Of a stretch of DNA of 64,000 bases, positions 47,282-57,241 are shown one piece after another (within the stretch, counting starts at the first letter, position 1; every line of letters starts with the position of its first letter). Origin of the DNA: Isochrysis galbana. Taxonomy: Eukaryota > Haptophyta > Isochrysidales > Isochrysidaceae. Under the pieces are notes generated by a model. It worked only from the letters and a program-made list of their open reading frames with translations, was not told the DNA's origin and did not search any database. The stretch is from assembly GCA_018136815.1 (NCBI GenBank), contig CM030934.1, positions 6,778,573-6,842,572 on the forward strand, read 5' to 3'. Both the position numbers and the translations under genes were made by a program.

Positions 47282-48609
47282 TGTCGCATTCATCCTAGAT
47301 GATGCGATTTCTAGGCTCTTATTTCCAGGTCCTTCGTCGTGCGGCCACACGGTGAAGCTCAGGTACATCTAGGTTGGTAGGGTTCGTCCCTAGCGATCTA
47401 GAATTCGGGTTCTCGTTTCGTTCCTTCTAGCCTGTTTGTCAGGTCTAGATTCCAGGTTTCCTCCTTTCGGGTAATCTTGACCCAAAGGAGCCAGGTCGCC
47501 TGTTGCTCGCTGCGCGCTTGTCTCAGGCTCTCGGGTTACCTTGTGAAGGCTTGTTTAGCTTCTTGCAAGGCTTGTCGTTTCTTGTTGGGTTCCGGTTCTT
47601 TCTTGGGACCTGCTCACTTTCGTTGTTGTCCAGGCCTGTTCTTCGTAGGTTCTGCTTGGCCTGGTTAGGGTTTCGTTGAATCCCCGCGTTCGGCGTTTGG
47701 CGTTCGTCTTGGCGTTCGGAAATTTCCTCTCACATTCCCTAGGTCCGCTACCCTTGGCTTGTAGGTCCTAGCTTCTTTCTTCTCGGTCAAGGTTTTGGCG
47801 AGCGAGTCGGTTGCTCTAGCCGCTCGAGATTTGAGGTTTAATTTGCCATCTCCCCTTGGAGATCGGTGTAGGTTCGCTTCCTAGGTGAGGGAATCTTTCC
47901 CCTTGATGCAAGCTACATGCAAGCCTTGGCCCCTTTGGTGTTTCTTCCCCTTGGTTGCTACTCAGGGTTGTTCGTTAGAAGCGTCTAGAAGGTTCACGCT
48001 CAACGGCAAGATTTATTCGGTCGTGAAGACATCTCGTTGCGATCTGTATCCAAAGTGATCGCCGTGGTCGCGCGACAGGACGCTCCCCTTCGGACTCTCC
48101 GCTACGTGGGAAGTTACAACGGAGACACGCTCCGGCCGTCGCTGCGGAGTCTCTCTCTCTCTCGCTCTCTCTCTCCGTCTCTCGCGACGTGTTTGAGTTA
48201 TCGGTGATTTGGGGTCGCGGTTGCTTGATAATTTGCTTTGTTTGGGTGAATGATTCCGGTGTGTTCGTGAGTCGGTGTATCCTGTTGTTCTCAGCTCCGT
48301 TGTCCGTCGTTGTTCGCTGCGTCGCTGCACTCAAGCAGCCTAGGCTCCCTCCCTGAGGGAAGAGTTCTTTGTAGGTCTAACAATCTCTCAAAACCCAACA
48401 CACTAGGGCCGCTAGGAGCGCCTCGCCGCCCCACAGCCCTTCGTTCGCCGTTCGTTCCCCGTCCAGACACCCAAATGGGGTTGCCCGACCCAGTCCAGAA
48501 TTTCATTCACCCGACTCCCGGTAGGGAGGAGGGCCAAAGCGCCGCGCTAGCCGCCGGTGCTGCTCGCGACGGAGTGGCTCAGAGCCCTCCGGCTCCGCTC
48601 GACTCGACA
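47282..48609 (+). repeat. 3' LTR of element B, carrying the gag start
   Basis: 1,328 bp from TGTCG to CGACA. The TC-rich stretch at 48150-48180 is shared with the other copies. ATG 48475 opens 45 codons of gag that run off the LTR end; the frame upstream is also open to about 48310. The same arrangement is seen at 6011 and 7527. Confidence 0.95.
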
Positions 48610-48614
48610 TCCAG
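48610..48614. repeat. Target-site duplication, right copy (TCCAG)
   Basis: Identical to 38576-38580 and directly abutting the LTR terminus. Confidence 0.9.
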
Positions 48615-48620
48615 GTGTAC

Positions 48621-48940
48621 GCCGCCCGTGCGCATCGCGCCGTAGTCGGCCGTGTGTGGCGCCGTCAACTACGCTTACGTCACCGGCCGTACAGGCCGGA
48701 GTGCCCAACTTTCACACGCGATCGGGCGCGCTACCGGCGCTTTCTCGGCCATCCACTTGGACAGAATGCTCCACCCGGCATCACATCCAAAGGCGCCGCC
48801 CTAGCAGCCACGCCAATCGCCGCCGCCGCCCGCGCGCATCGCGCAGTGGTTGACCGTGTGTGGCGCCGTCAACTACGCTAACGTCACCCAGCCGAATGGG
48901 CCGGAGTGCCCAACTTTCGAACGCCAGCGGGCGCGCTTGG
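48621..48940 (+). repeat. Direct repeat of ~115 bp, 204 bp apart
   Basis: 48621-48735 and 48826-48940 share CGTGTGTGGCGCCGTCAACT and GGAGTGCCCAACTTTC with moderate divergence. Element B inserted immediately before the first copy. Confidence 0.7.
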
Positions 48941-49430
48941 TGAAAGTTCTTGCTGAGGATGCTCTTACGCTGCCCCGGTGCCAACGAGTTCGCGAACGCG
49001 ATGCACTTGGCGACCATTCGGTAGATGGCACAGGAAGTCCTGCGGAAGCAGCGCAGCGCGCCAAGACGGCTGTATTGTGTATTGCAATGCTCGCCACGAT
49101 TCCCGAGCGCGCGGTTGGGTAGTCTGCGGGGTTGGGAGGCAGCGTACCAATATACTGGATGGGGTTCTGCGCGTAGGAGCGCGTAGGCAAGCCGGTGTCA
49201 TCCTCCTCAGGTTGGGGCTGGAAGTGGTGTGGTGTGGGGCTGGCGGCCATGCTGCGTGGGCAGGTGAAGCAGAAATCGGCCGAGTGCGGTGGCATGAAAC
49301 GCCGGTGAGACCGCCGACCGGTGTACTCGGACCATTTAGTCCGAACACCATCGACAAGGGGGGGCTGACCACCGCCGTGCTCTCGCTGGAGCGCGGCGAA
49401 GGTCGGCCTGTCAGGCGGGTCGGTCGCCAT
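48873..49430 (-). CDS. Hypothetical ORF, weak
   Basis: 185 residues from ATG 49430 (MATDPPDRPTFAALQREHGG...), ending inside the direct repeat. It is Pro/Arg/Ser-rich with no recognised motif. The C-terminal part overlaps repeated DNA, so it may be a chance frame or a piece of an unrecognised element. Confidence 0.2.
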   Translation of the reverse strand: MATDPPDRPTFAALQREHGGGQPPLVDGVRTKWSEYTGRRSHRRFMPPHSADFCFTCPRSMAASPTPHHFQPQPEEDDTGLPTRSYAQNPIQYIGTLPPNPADYPTARSGIVASIAIHNTAVLARCAASAGLPVPSTEWSPSASRSRTRWHRGSVRASSARTFTKRARWRSKVGHSGPFGWVTLA

Positions 49431-50084
49431 CGCTCTGCCTCGGATTCGGAATCGAGCCGGGAGAGAGACGAGGGGAAATCTTCCCCCGGTCCGACGATAA
49501 AAAAATGTGGGCCTCCGGATCAACAAGAGTTTTTTTTTCAACCCACTCTCCCCCACCTCTATTGCGGCGCAGTCCAGCAGCCCCCCAAACTTGCAGAACA
49601 ATTTGTACAAGTATTGACCTGGCCCTACTGCCGTCGGCCGAGGAGAGGCGGACGGAGAGAGAGAGAGAGAGAGTCTCGCAGAGCGACTGCAGAACGAGAA
49701 GTCGAAGTCATGCCGGTTTATTACCTTAAACGAGCCAACAATTATAGTAACAGCAATACAAAATTCGAATCGCAGAATCTGCAAACCTGGACTTGAGACC
49801 ATGGGGAATCCGAATCTGTGTGTCTTGTGCGTCAGTGGCAACACGGGGAACTGTTCAGTTGTAATTGTGAGCGCGTACCTTACACGAATATTCATGCCTA
49901 CAGCCTTCAGATGGGCAGGAATACAACAGAGAGGGGCCGCAGGCGCGCGCCATGGGCCCCTGGGCCCCCGCCGCAGGGAAGAGAGGAGGAAAAGGGAAGA
50001 GAGAGGGGAGGAGGGAGCGGCGGAGCGGCAGGCAGCTCTCCCCTCCTGTGTTTACGTGTCTTCTCGAACGATTTGGGTAAGAGA
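49431..50084. other. Intergenic, no gene seen
   Basis: It includes a (GA)n run at 49655-49670 and an AT-richer stretch 49700-49800. No family-like frame. Confidence 0.35.
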
Positions 50085-50260
50085 AGACGGGGGCGCCAGA
50101 GCCAGGAGGGAAGGACCGCGGCTCGTCGCGGTCACTCGCCTACGCGAGGGAGATTAGCGCTCTAGGCCCCTAAACTCACGAGTGCCCCCCCCCCCCCCCT
50201 GCGTTGTTTTACCCGAAAGGGGTTTTCCCCCAGCGTGGCCTCGAGGAGAGGGTGTGCTGG
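50085..50260 (+). repeat. Dispersed repeat fragment adjoining a transposase-like remnant
   Basis: It shares GAGGGAGATTAGCGCT, CTCACGAGTGC plus a C-run, TTTTACCCGAAAGGGGTTTT and CTCGAGGAGAGG with the copies at 33650-33785 and 61930-62070. Confidence 0.7.
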
Positions 50261-50625
50261 GGCGCGCAACATCTGCCTGATCTTCTCCGAGATATCGTGT
50301 CGGTTACATGGCTCGTGCGCGTCCGCGCGTTGGATGAGCCAACGGCCCAACTGCATGCGCTCGGAGTTGGTGAGCACCTGCGAGTGGTGATCCCTCGCGG
50401 CCTTCTCGCTCGAAGGGTCGCGGGACAACGCCTGACGCACCTTACCCTCAGTGGCTAGAGGGAACTTGCCGGAGCGTATCGCTCGGCGCGCGCTCTCGCC
50501 CGTCGCGCGGCAGTGCTCCACGGCCTTGCGGACGTCTTCGAACGTCGCGAGCCGTTCCTCCGCTAGGGCTTCGTGGGCAGCCTTGGTGTAGGCGTGTAGG
50601 CTCCCTTGGCCCCTGTGGACGGCGC
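50200..50625 (-). pseudogene. Transposase-like fragment (CENP-B/pogo-type HTH)
   Basis: The minus strand reads HEALAEERLATFEDVRKAVEH...TEGKVRQAL...VLTNSERMQLGRWLIQ...RHDISEKIRQML. The last part has the spacing of a CENP-B/pogo helix-turn-helix (LT..E...L..WL......I...). It runs straight into the conserved repeat frame PLLEATLGENPFRVKQ. No DDE catalytic core and no clear start are visible. This links the dispersed repeat family to a DNA transposon, by inference. Confidence 0.45.
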
Positions 50626-51081
50626 CACAGGCACCCTGGCGGCCGCCGGAGCCATCGGCGCCGGCGCGTGCTGGCTGCGAAGCGCTGTTGGCTGCGAAGC
50701 TCTAGCCTCTAGGAGCAAAGATTCCGTTCTCTTCTTTTGTATTGTATGGCTTCCTTCCTCACTCACGGTCGGTCGTCTCTCACAGTCTTGCTCCCCTCTC
50801 TGTTCCCCTGCTACGACTATTAGTACTCTCTCTCCTGCTAGAGTACTAGGATTAACGACTCTCTTAGGAGAACTCTCTCTCCTTCCCTCTTCTCTCTACC
50901 CGCTGCAGCATCCTCTCTTTCACCTTCTGGTCTCCTTTCATCTCTTAGCTCTGTTTGAGGCGGGCTGCTCGGGGCTTCCCGCTGGAGAGCGCGCTCAGCC
51001 ACGCGTGGGTGGGCGTGGCCCCTCTCCCCGCTCGAGCCAGCTGCCTTCTCGCGCCGCGCCCGACGAGTCTCTTTCCGCCGC
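50626..51081. other. Spacer and CT-rich leader of the DUF2358-like gene
   Basis: Increasingly C/T-rich from 50740, with CTCTCTCC runs at 50860-50900. No separate gene seen. Confidence 0.35.
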
Positions 51082-51813
51082 ATGATGCTACGCTCTACCT
51101 GCGCTCTGCTGCTCCTCGGCGCCGCCTCGGCGCTCTCTGGGTCTGCACGAGCCGGCACACTCTCCGGTCGATGTGCTGCGCCTGGCATGTGCAGTGGGCC
51201 AAAGCCAGGGAAGCAGCGCGACACCGTGTTGCCGAACGAGGCTGTCTCCGACTACGACTCGACTTCCACCTTTGTGCGCTCACTGATCTTCTCATTGACA
51301 GCAGCGGTGAATGGCATCGCCGGTGCTGTGGGTTACGAGGAGACGCTGGCCACGCCCAGCACTGCAGACATGGCTCCCATCAGCTCGTCTTCGCTTCTAG
51401 AAGGTCTACGCGACGATTATGTGGAGCGCAATTACCTATGGACTGGAGACATTGACTCGTCGCTGTATGCACCGGATTGCGTGTTCACGGACCCAACGCT
51501 CTCATTCAAGGGCCTCGATACGTTTCAGCGAAATGTTGCCAATCTTAGGCCGATTTTGAACCAATTCGTGCCGGATGGTGCCTGCGAGCTCTTCAGCATT
51601 GAGCTCGACGAGGACACTTGCGAAGTCTGTGCAAAATGGCGAATGTTTGGCACCCTCCGCCTTCCTTGGAGGCCACGGCTAGACCTTACAGGACGCACCA
51701 ATTTTAGATATGCATCGCAACGCGGTGGTCGAGTGATCAACTATAGGGAGCAGTGGGACATCAGCGCTGCCGATGCTTTGCTGCAGCTCGTACGTCCAGG
51801 TGGCACCAATTGA
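51082..51813 (+). CDS. DUF2358/SnoaL-like (NTF2-fold) protein, probably plastid-targeted
   Basis: 243 residues, no intron. Residues 1-23 form a clear signal-peptide-like core (LRSTCALLLLGAASALSG), followed by a Ser/Arg-containing stretch as in bipartite plastid presequences. From about residue 105 the sequence follows the DUF2358 pattern known from plant and algal plastid proteins: LLEGLRDDYVERNYLWTGDI, LYAPDCVFTDPTLSFKGLDTF, NVANLRPILNQF, then alternating beta strands (KWRMFGTLRLPWRP, TGRTNFRY, VINYREQWDIS). NTF2-like folds bind small ligands or act as enzymes; this family's function is not established. Start ATG 51082 is followed directly by a second ATG. Confidence 0.78.
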   Translation: MMLRSTCALLLLGAASALSGSARAGTLSGRCAAPGMCSGPKPGKQRDTVLPNEAVSDYDSTSTFVRSLIFSLTAAVNGIAGAVGYEETLATPSTADMAPISSSSLLEGLRDDYVERNYLWTGDIDSSLYAPDCVFTDPTLSFKGLDTFQRNVANLRPILNQFVPDGACELFSIELDEDTCEVCAKWRMFGTLRLPWRPRLDLTGRTNFRYASQRGGRVINYREQWDISAADALLQLVRPGGTN

Positions 51814-53186
51814 TTGAATTGAATGAGTCTCTTTCCTTTTCTAGCCCCTGTTGAGGGCGAGTATATTACTCAGTGCGTCTGCCGTTACAGCACCCGCTTG
51901 CCGATGGCCAGCGCCAAATGATTTGAATTTGAAGTGGAAGGAGGCGAGAAGCATCTGGGATAGCGAAGTTCAGCCCCCATAGAAAATGGGCACCCACAAA
52001 CTATAACATGACTGAATGTTAGTACCGCTATTGCTACTAGTCAGATACCAACAAGACACAAGACAAACTGCAACGCATTTGCCCGTCACAGTAGACAGTA
52101 GACAATGGCAGCAAAAAATGGGGTCTGCCAACCACCGACCCTCGTCGGGCCCGCCGGGGCTGCATCGGCGCACTCGCGAATCGAGCCTCGAGTTTCGAGT
52201 CTCGAGTTTCGAGCCTCGAGTTCCCCCCGCGCAGACTCGCGGCTCGAGTACTCGAGTCTCGAGTCTCGAGTTTCCCCAGTGCAAACGCGGCTCGAGTACT
52301 CGAGTCTCGCGCGAGAGGACGATGACCGGAGCGTTGCAGAGCGCTGAGGGACACACTGGAGGACACCGCTGAGGCTGAGGGACGCTGAGGGATGCGTTGT
52401 GGGACACCGTTGGAGGACGCTGAGGGACGCGCTGGGGGACTTCCGCGCGCGGAGGGGGATTTTACACGGCGGTTACGGAGCGCGCGGAGGACGGAGGACC
52501 TCGTCGAAGTCGAGCCGCAGGCTCGTCCCCCAGCTAAGAAACTCCGGCTAAGAAACCCCCCTTCCCGGCCGCCGGCCGCGCCAGCTTTCGGCGGCCGCGC
52601 AGAGGCAAAGGCCGGCCCGCCCGGAGGGTAAAAAAAATTCTTCGTTCGACGTTCGGCTTTCGGCTTTCGGCTTTCGACAAAAGTTTTCTTATGTCTTTTG
52701 ATAAAAGCGATGCCTTGCGAGCTGACACAAGGAACTGATATCAGTATTAGCTCCAAAACAGTGCGAGCTCGTAAGCTGATGCAACATCATTGCTGTGATT
52801 ACGTGATTACCGGTGAGAGGTGAGAGCCCATCTAAGACGACAATTATACTTGTTAGTTGCAGCACTTTGCGAAAACAAAACACCCAGTCCACGAGCCAAA
52901 AAGTCCATGTCCGTGGAGAGAAGTATCGCCGCCCGACACAAGTGGTCGTCCCCCCTTCCCCCCCCCCCCCCCCCCACCTCCCTCCCGCCTCGCCCGCTCC
53001 CCCCCCCCCCTCCGAGGCTTGGTCATCGCGTTCCCTCGTTCCCTCCTATCATTGGAGTATTCATATCCCTCAAGTGTTTCGCGCGGCAGTGAAACGAATT
53101 CTCGCAGGACGTGCGACTGCTGCCAGCTCTCGCCGCAGGGAGGGAAGGGGAAGGGGGGGAAGGGGGGGACGTCATCTCCGCAGAGC
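51814..53186. other. Intergenic region with minisatellites
   Basis: No gene. 52185-52312 is built of CGAGTYTCGAG units (overlapping XhoI-like CTCGAG palindromes). 52343-52442 repeats GAGGGACRC/GAGGACRC units of about 11-17 bp. 52640-52678 holds TTCGGCTTTCGGC units. 52960-53010 has two long C-runs before the SHIPPO-like gene. Confidence 0.6.
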
Positions 53187-54087
53187 ATGACAGAGGTGGT
53201 GTACATGTCGGTCCACCAGGCCATTGAGGAACTCAACCAGGCCAAGGAGCATGCGGAGAGGACCCGCATCCCGTCGGTCAAGCTGCCGCCCCTTTGGCCC
53301 AAAGTCCATGCCCTCGAGGAGCAGAAGCGCCAGAGGTTCCTGCAGCAGCAGCAAGCCGAGAGAGCCAAGAAGAAGGCGGGATTCGTCACGAGCCAGAGCT
53401 GCTCAGATCTGGCTCTTCCCAAGCGCCTGACATTCGCCGAGCGTTCGAACAGCATGGGCGATCTCGGGACAGCCTCTTTCAGCTCATCTGCGGCGAGCAT
53501 GTGCAGCACGATGCGCGGCGAGTTGCGGAAGAGCTCCAACTTGCTCAACAGCCCTCAAACGCACAAATTTCCTACTCAGCCTCTGAAGGCAAGCTTGAAG
53601 GGCAACCGCTTCAGCGACGTGGGTAGCTTGTCGATGGTCGGCACGCAGGTATGCGAGCAGACATGTTGAGCATTGGCCTGATCACCCATTCCAAAAATTT
53701 TCCACTTCCACCTGCTCATCGACAGGCGCTTTCCACTCGGACCTCATCGGCCTCCTTTGGGTTCGGGACGGCGACGCGCGAACAAAATGCCCGCCTCTAT
53801 ATTTCTCCGCAGCATATGTCGCACTTACTTTGCACCGATGGCGCAGCTCCTGGCTCGCATGAGTCAAGGTCTTCCTTGGGCGTGCAGGTGAGCAATTGGA
53901 CCCCAGTGCCCACACTTTCCGTCCGTGTTGCAGCCAAGTCCTGAATCCCTTCACGTATATAACACAGGTGCTTGGTTCGAAACCATCATCTCCATCTCCA
54001 ACCTTTTCGCGATCTGGACGCTGGGACGCTGATCATCGCGACCGAATGGCATGCCTTACACCTGGTCCGGGCACATATTGCACTTGA
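53187..54087 (+). CDS. SHIPPO/sperm-tail PG-rich-repeat-like protein, three exons
   Basis: The model is join(53187..53648, 53726..53887, 53968..54087), 247 residues, all junctions phase 0 with GT..AG. The N-terminal region is helical and Gln/Lys-rich (HALEEQKRQRFLQQQQAERAKKK). Exon 2 gives SASFGFGTATREQNARLYIS, and exon 3 gives SPTFSRSGRWD...LTPGPGTY. The (S/T)FGFGT...(PG)PGxY pairing is the hallmark of STPR/SHIPPO (ODF3-like) proteins, many of which are microtubule-inner or axonemal proteins. Only one full PGPGTY is seen near the C terminus, so it is a short, degenerate member. It implies a flagellate or flagellate-derived host. Confidence 0.68.
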
Positions 54088-55424
54088 TGGGCATCTAGCA
54101 AACAAGGAAGCCCTTCTTTTCGCTCACGATGGTGTGAAGTTGCCCTTGGAGTACATCCTTTGGCGCGTACACCGCTGACAGCAATGTGCCTAGCTTGCGA
54201 CTTTTGGCTCACATGCCAGGTTTTCGGAAATGTGTATGAGGCTTCTGACTTGGCATCTCAACGTCATGTGCGTTTCTGGTCTTCTCGTCATTTGCGCTAT
54301 TTGAGTGAGTTAATTTAATCGCACGGTACGGTGGCCAATACCTGAACCACCTACAGGAGGCAATGGTCATGACGTGCATGGTCCAACTCAATCTACTCTG
54401 CGCTATTTTGTAATCTGTTTGAAGGAATGACCATCGAGCATTGGCATTGGCTAGCTTTTGGAAGTTAGTGTGAGGATCCGCCACATCCACTCTGGTACGT
54501 ACTTTAAAGACTTCATCCGCGGCGGCATGACGTAGCCAAACATGGAGAACCTGCGACAATCTTCTACTAGGGCGTTGCCAAGTTGTCCTGCACGCACGTG
54601 AATGATTTTCTGTCTCGTGATTCATTATGCCGATGATCATAGATTGCTAAATCAGATCATACCGTATCACATGTTGGCCGTGCGTGCGAACGAGAGGGCG
54701 AGCACGCAAGGAGAGGGCGAGCACGCAAGGAGAGAGCGAGCACGCAAGACTCAAGAAGTCAACCGGGCTTGAGGTCGGCCATATGCTGTTGACGTACGAT
54801 TCCAGAGGTTTTAACCTTGGTGCGTTCACGGTGAATAAGCTATTGATTGAATGTTGGCAATATTGCCGGTTGCACTGGGGTCAACCATCAAGCGGTACTA
54901 ATCCTCGCTCGCGCGCACGGCGGCGGCAGCAAAAAGCAAGGGCAAGGCGATTGTGGGGAGAAGAAGAGGGGGAGCAAAAAGCAAAAAGAACTAGGCACAC
55001 CAACACGCCAACACTGTGTGTCGTAGCCGCAGCATTTCCACCCCCCTTGTGAGGGTTGCTCGCTTTTGGGGCTTGACTATGAAAATACATAGGAGGTGCC
55101 TCAAGCCCCACTTGGATGATGACACCGCACCTCGCGCGATCTTGTGGTGAAGCCCTGGAGGCCGCAGTGTGGTGCCTCGTTCCGTTGTCGCAACCGGAGA
55201 CCCATCTCAGGGGCACCTCGGGGAAATCGAAGGAAAAAAAAGAAAACATTCGAGAAGGTTGGAGGAGCACTCTTCACTCTCCATTGAAGTATGCCGGTAA
55301 CCCCCACACTGATTTTTTGCTCGTGCTCCCCGCGGGGGGGGGGCGGTGACGGGGAGGGGGCGATTCGAACGATGGCTCGGATCCCGGCTGCCCATAAGCC
55401 TTAAGCCTTCGGGGAACTAAGTTT
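54088..55424. other. Intergenic region, one small minisatellite
   Basis: No gene. 54692-54748 contains three copies of an ~18-bp unit GCGAGCACGCAAGGAGAG. A short polypurine run is at 54955-54985. Confidence 0.45.
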
Positions 55425-56180
55425 ATACTTGGTTGACCCATGGGGGGGGCACGAGCCCCCCCCCCCCCCCCTCTTCACTCCTCCCCTGCCATGGGGGAAG
55501 AACCACCCATCCTCCTGGCATGCCTGATGGCTTGCCAAGAGGCCACTGCCCTGCTGACCCACTCTCTTCCCCACAGGCTCGCCCCATTCGCCCAACCTGG
55601 CCCCTCGTGGCCAGCCCATTGCTCCAACCCCCCCTCCCCCCTGGCCGACAGGCAGACAGGTGCAGCGTGGGGCCCCCAGAGGCAATGGAGCGCCAGCGAG
55701 GGAGAGGCAGGGTATCCCAGGGCCCAGCCCCAGCCTCCTCTGCCCCCTGAGCTGGCCTCCAGGAGCCTCCAGGGGTCGCCAGAGGGCAGCTGCAGGACTG
55801 CCGCAGGCGCGCCATCGCGCGTGCCTGCAGGAGAGGGGAGAGAGAGCGCGGAGAAGGGGGTGGGCGCGAGCGAGAGCTCCGCCCACCGAAAAATTGGTAA
55901 GTCCCGCTCCTGTTTACAGGATAAGTCGGGACAGAGTCGGCCGCCCACTCGGAGACACAGGAGGAAGGGGGGGAATGATCACCGGGGGGAGGCGCGGGCC
56001 ACCGGTCCATATCTAAGCCCTTTTCCCCTATCCCCCTAGTAGTGCACGGGGGGAGCCGCCTTATGGCGGGGGGAGAAGGGCCGGGGGAGTGGGGGTGTAG
56101 AAAGTTTTCCTACGTGAGTAGACTGGAAAGTAGAGGGTCCACGGCCGCGTGTGCGGTGAGACTATTAAAAGGTTTATTTG
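55425..56180 (-). repeat. Dispersed G/C-rich repeat, inverted copy
   Basis: Its reverse complement aligns over most of its length with 33200-33645, for example CTCAGGGGGCAG.GGAGGCTGGGGCT and the CTAGTAGTG / CCGCCTTATGGCGGGGGGAG blocks. It continues at 56075-56180 with sequence shared with 34610-34720. No convincing protein is encoded. Confidence 0.7.
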
Positions 56181-57241
56181 CCCAAGCCTTCGGGGAGTTG
56201 GGAGAGGGGACCGGGGAATGGAGAGGCATTCTCCTCGAGAACGGACAGATGGTGGTGCCCCCGGCACTTGTGCTGGCGAAGCATGCCAAGTGCCGGGCAC
56301 CACATGCATCCTTCGCCGACCCAAGAGGCGCCCACCTGTCCTAGCCCGAAATTATACCAAGAAGGAGCGGTGCGAGGGGGACGGCCCGCATCGCGTTGGT
56401 TCGCACCAAACGTTGGACAAAAAAAAGAATATGCCGTCGAAACGACTTTTGATTGCCCTCGCGGTGGTCGTCGCCACCGTGGTCGCCGCCATCGTCGTGG
56501 CGTTCATCTCATGCATCGTGGATGCTCATTCTAACCTCTGTATGTTTATGGTACCTGCAGATCTGATGACTGATTGGTTATCACGGCCTTGGGGGAGGGG
56601 GAAGAAACCGGAGGGAAAGGAGACCAAATGAAGGCAAGCCACCTTTGCCCTCGGTGCTGTTTGGCAGTTGCAAGTGTGCTTGCAAAGCGTGCGTGGGTGC
56701 GTGGGTGGGCGCGGGCAAAAAGGGGGTCGATCGGAGGGCCGGGGGGGCCTTGTCAGTAGACGTTTATATACCCACTTCATGGGGGCATTTTTTAAAAAAC
56801 AACCAAACCTGAGGTTGCAGCCGCTCTTGAGGATGCAAGGCGCGTGCACCCCCGCGGGCGGACGGAGGGCGTGGTACCGGATGAAGGCAAGCCGCCTTGG
56901 GCAGTGGGTCGGTCGCCATCGCGCCCGCTTCGGATTGCGAGGGGCGAAAGGCAGGGGGCCTTCTACGCCGAGTATGGTAAAAAATATCGTGTTTCTAACT
57001 GCCCGATGCACCGAGCAGTTAATTAAGTATTCAACCCAGGCCCCCACACCCTCACCAAGTCCCAAGTCTCGTGTGCGCCATGTGTTGTGCACCGATGCTT
57101 GGCACCGAACCACGAGCTGACATTCAATTTTGACAGCCTATTCTCGACTGCTGTTAGCTCATTCATCACTGTCGTCATCCAGAAATACAAATAATACCTG
57201 AGTTGCCTGTGTTGAATGAAAGCGACATGGCATGGCAATGC
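56181..57241. other. Repeat-rich spacer downstream of the K+ channel gene
   Basis: It contains the GAGACCAAATGAAGGCAAGC block (56620-56640, also at 23214-23233) and another GATGAAGGCAAGCCGCC at 56880. A short hydrophobic frame (56431-56520) has no family resemblance. The last ~120 bp are AT-richer. Confidence 0.45.

Larger units (their letters stand above)
38581..48609 (+). mobile_element. Ty3/gypsy chromovirus copy B, 10.0 kb, young, with internal gag deletion
   Basis: Bounded by TGTCG...CGACA LTR ends and a 5-bp TCCAG target duplication. Order: 5' LTR start (38581-38928), deletion junction, gag C-terminal remnant to UAG 39253-39255, pol open to 46911, 3' non-coding region, G-run, and full 3' LTR (47282-48609). 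The retained ~348 bp of the 5' LTR appear identical to the 3' LTR, so insertion was recent. The deletion removed about 980 bp of LTR plus the leader and most of gag. The copy could therefore move only with Gag supplied in trans. Confidence 0.95.

Noticed and set aside
56431-56631. Small membrane protein frame
   Set aside because: One hydrophobic helix in a short frame amid repeats; no homology pattern and it ends in repeat sequence.
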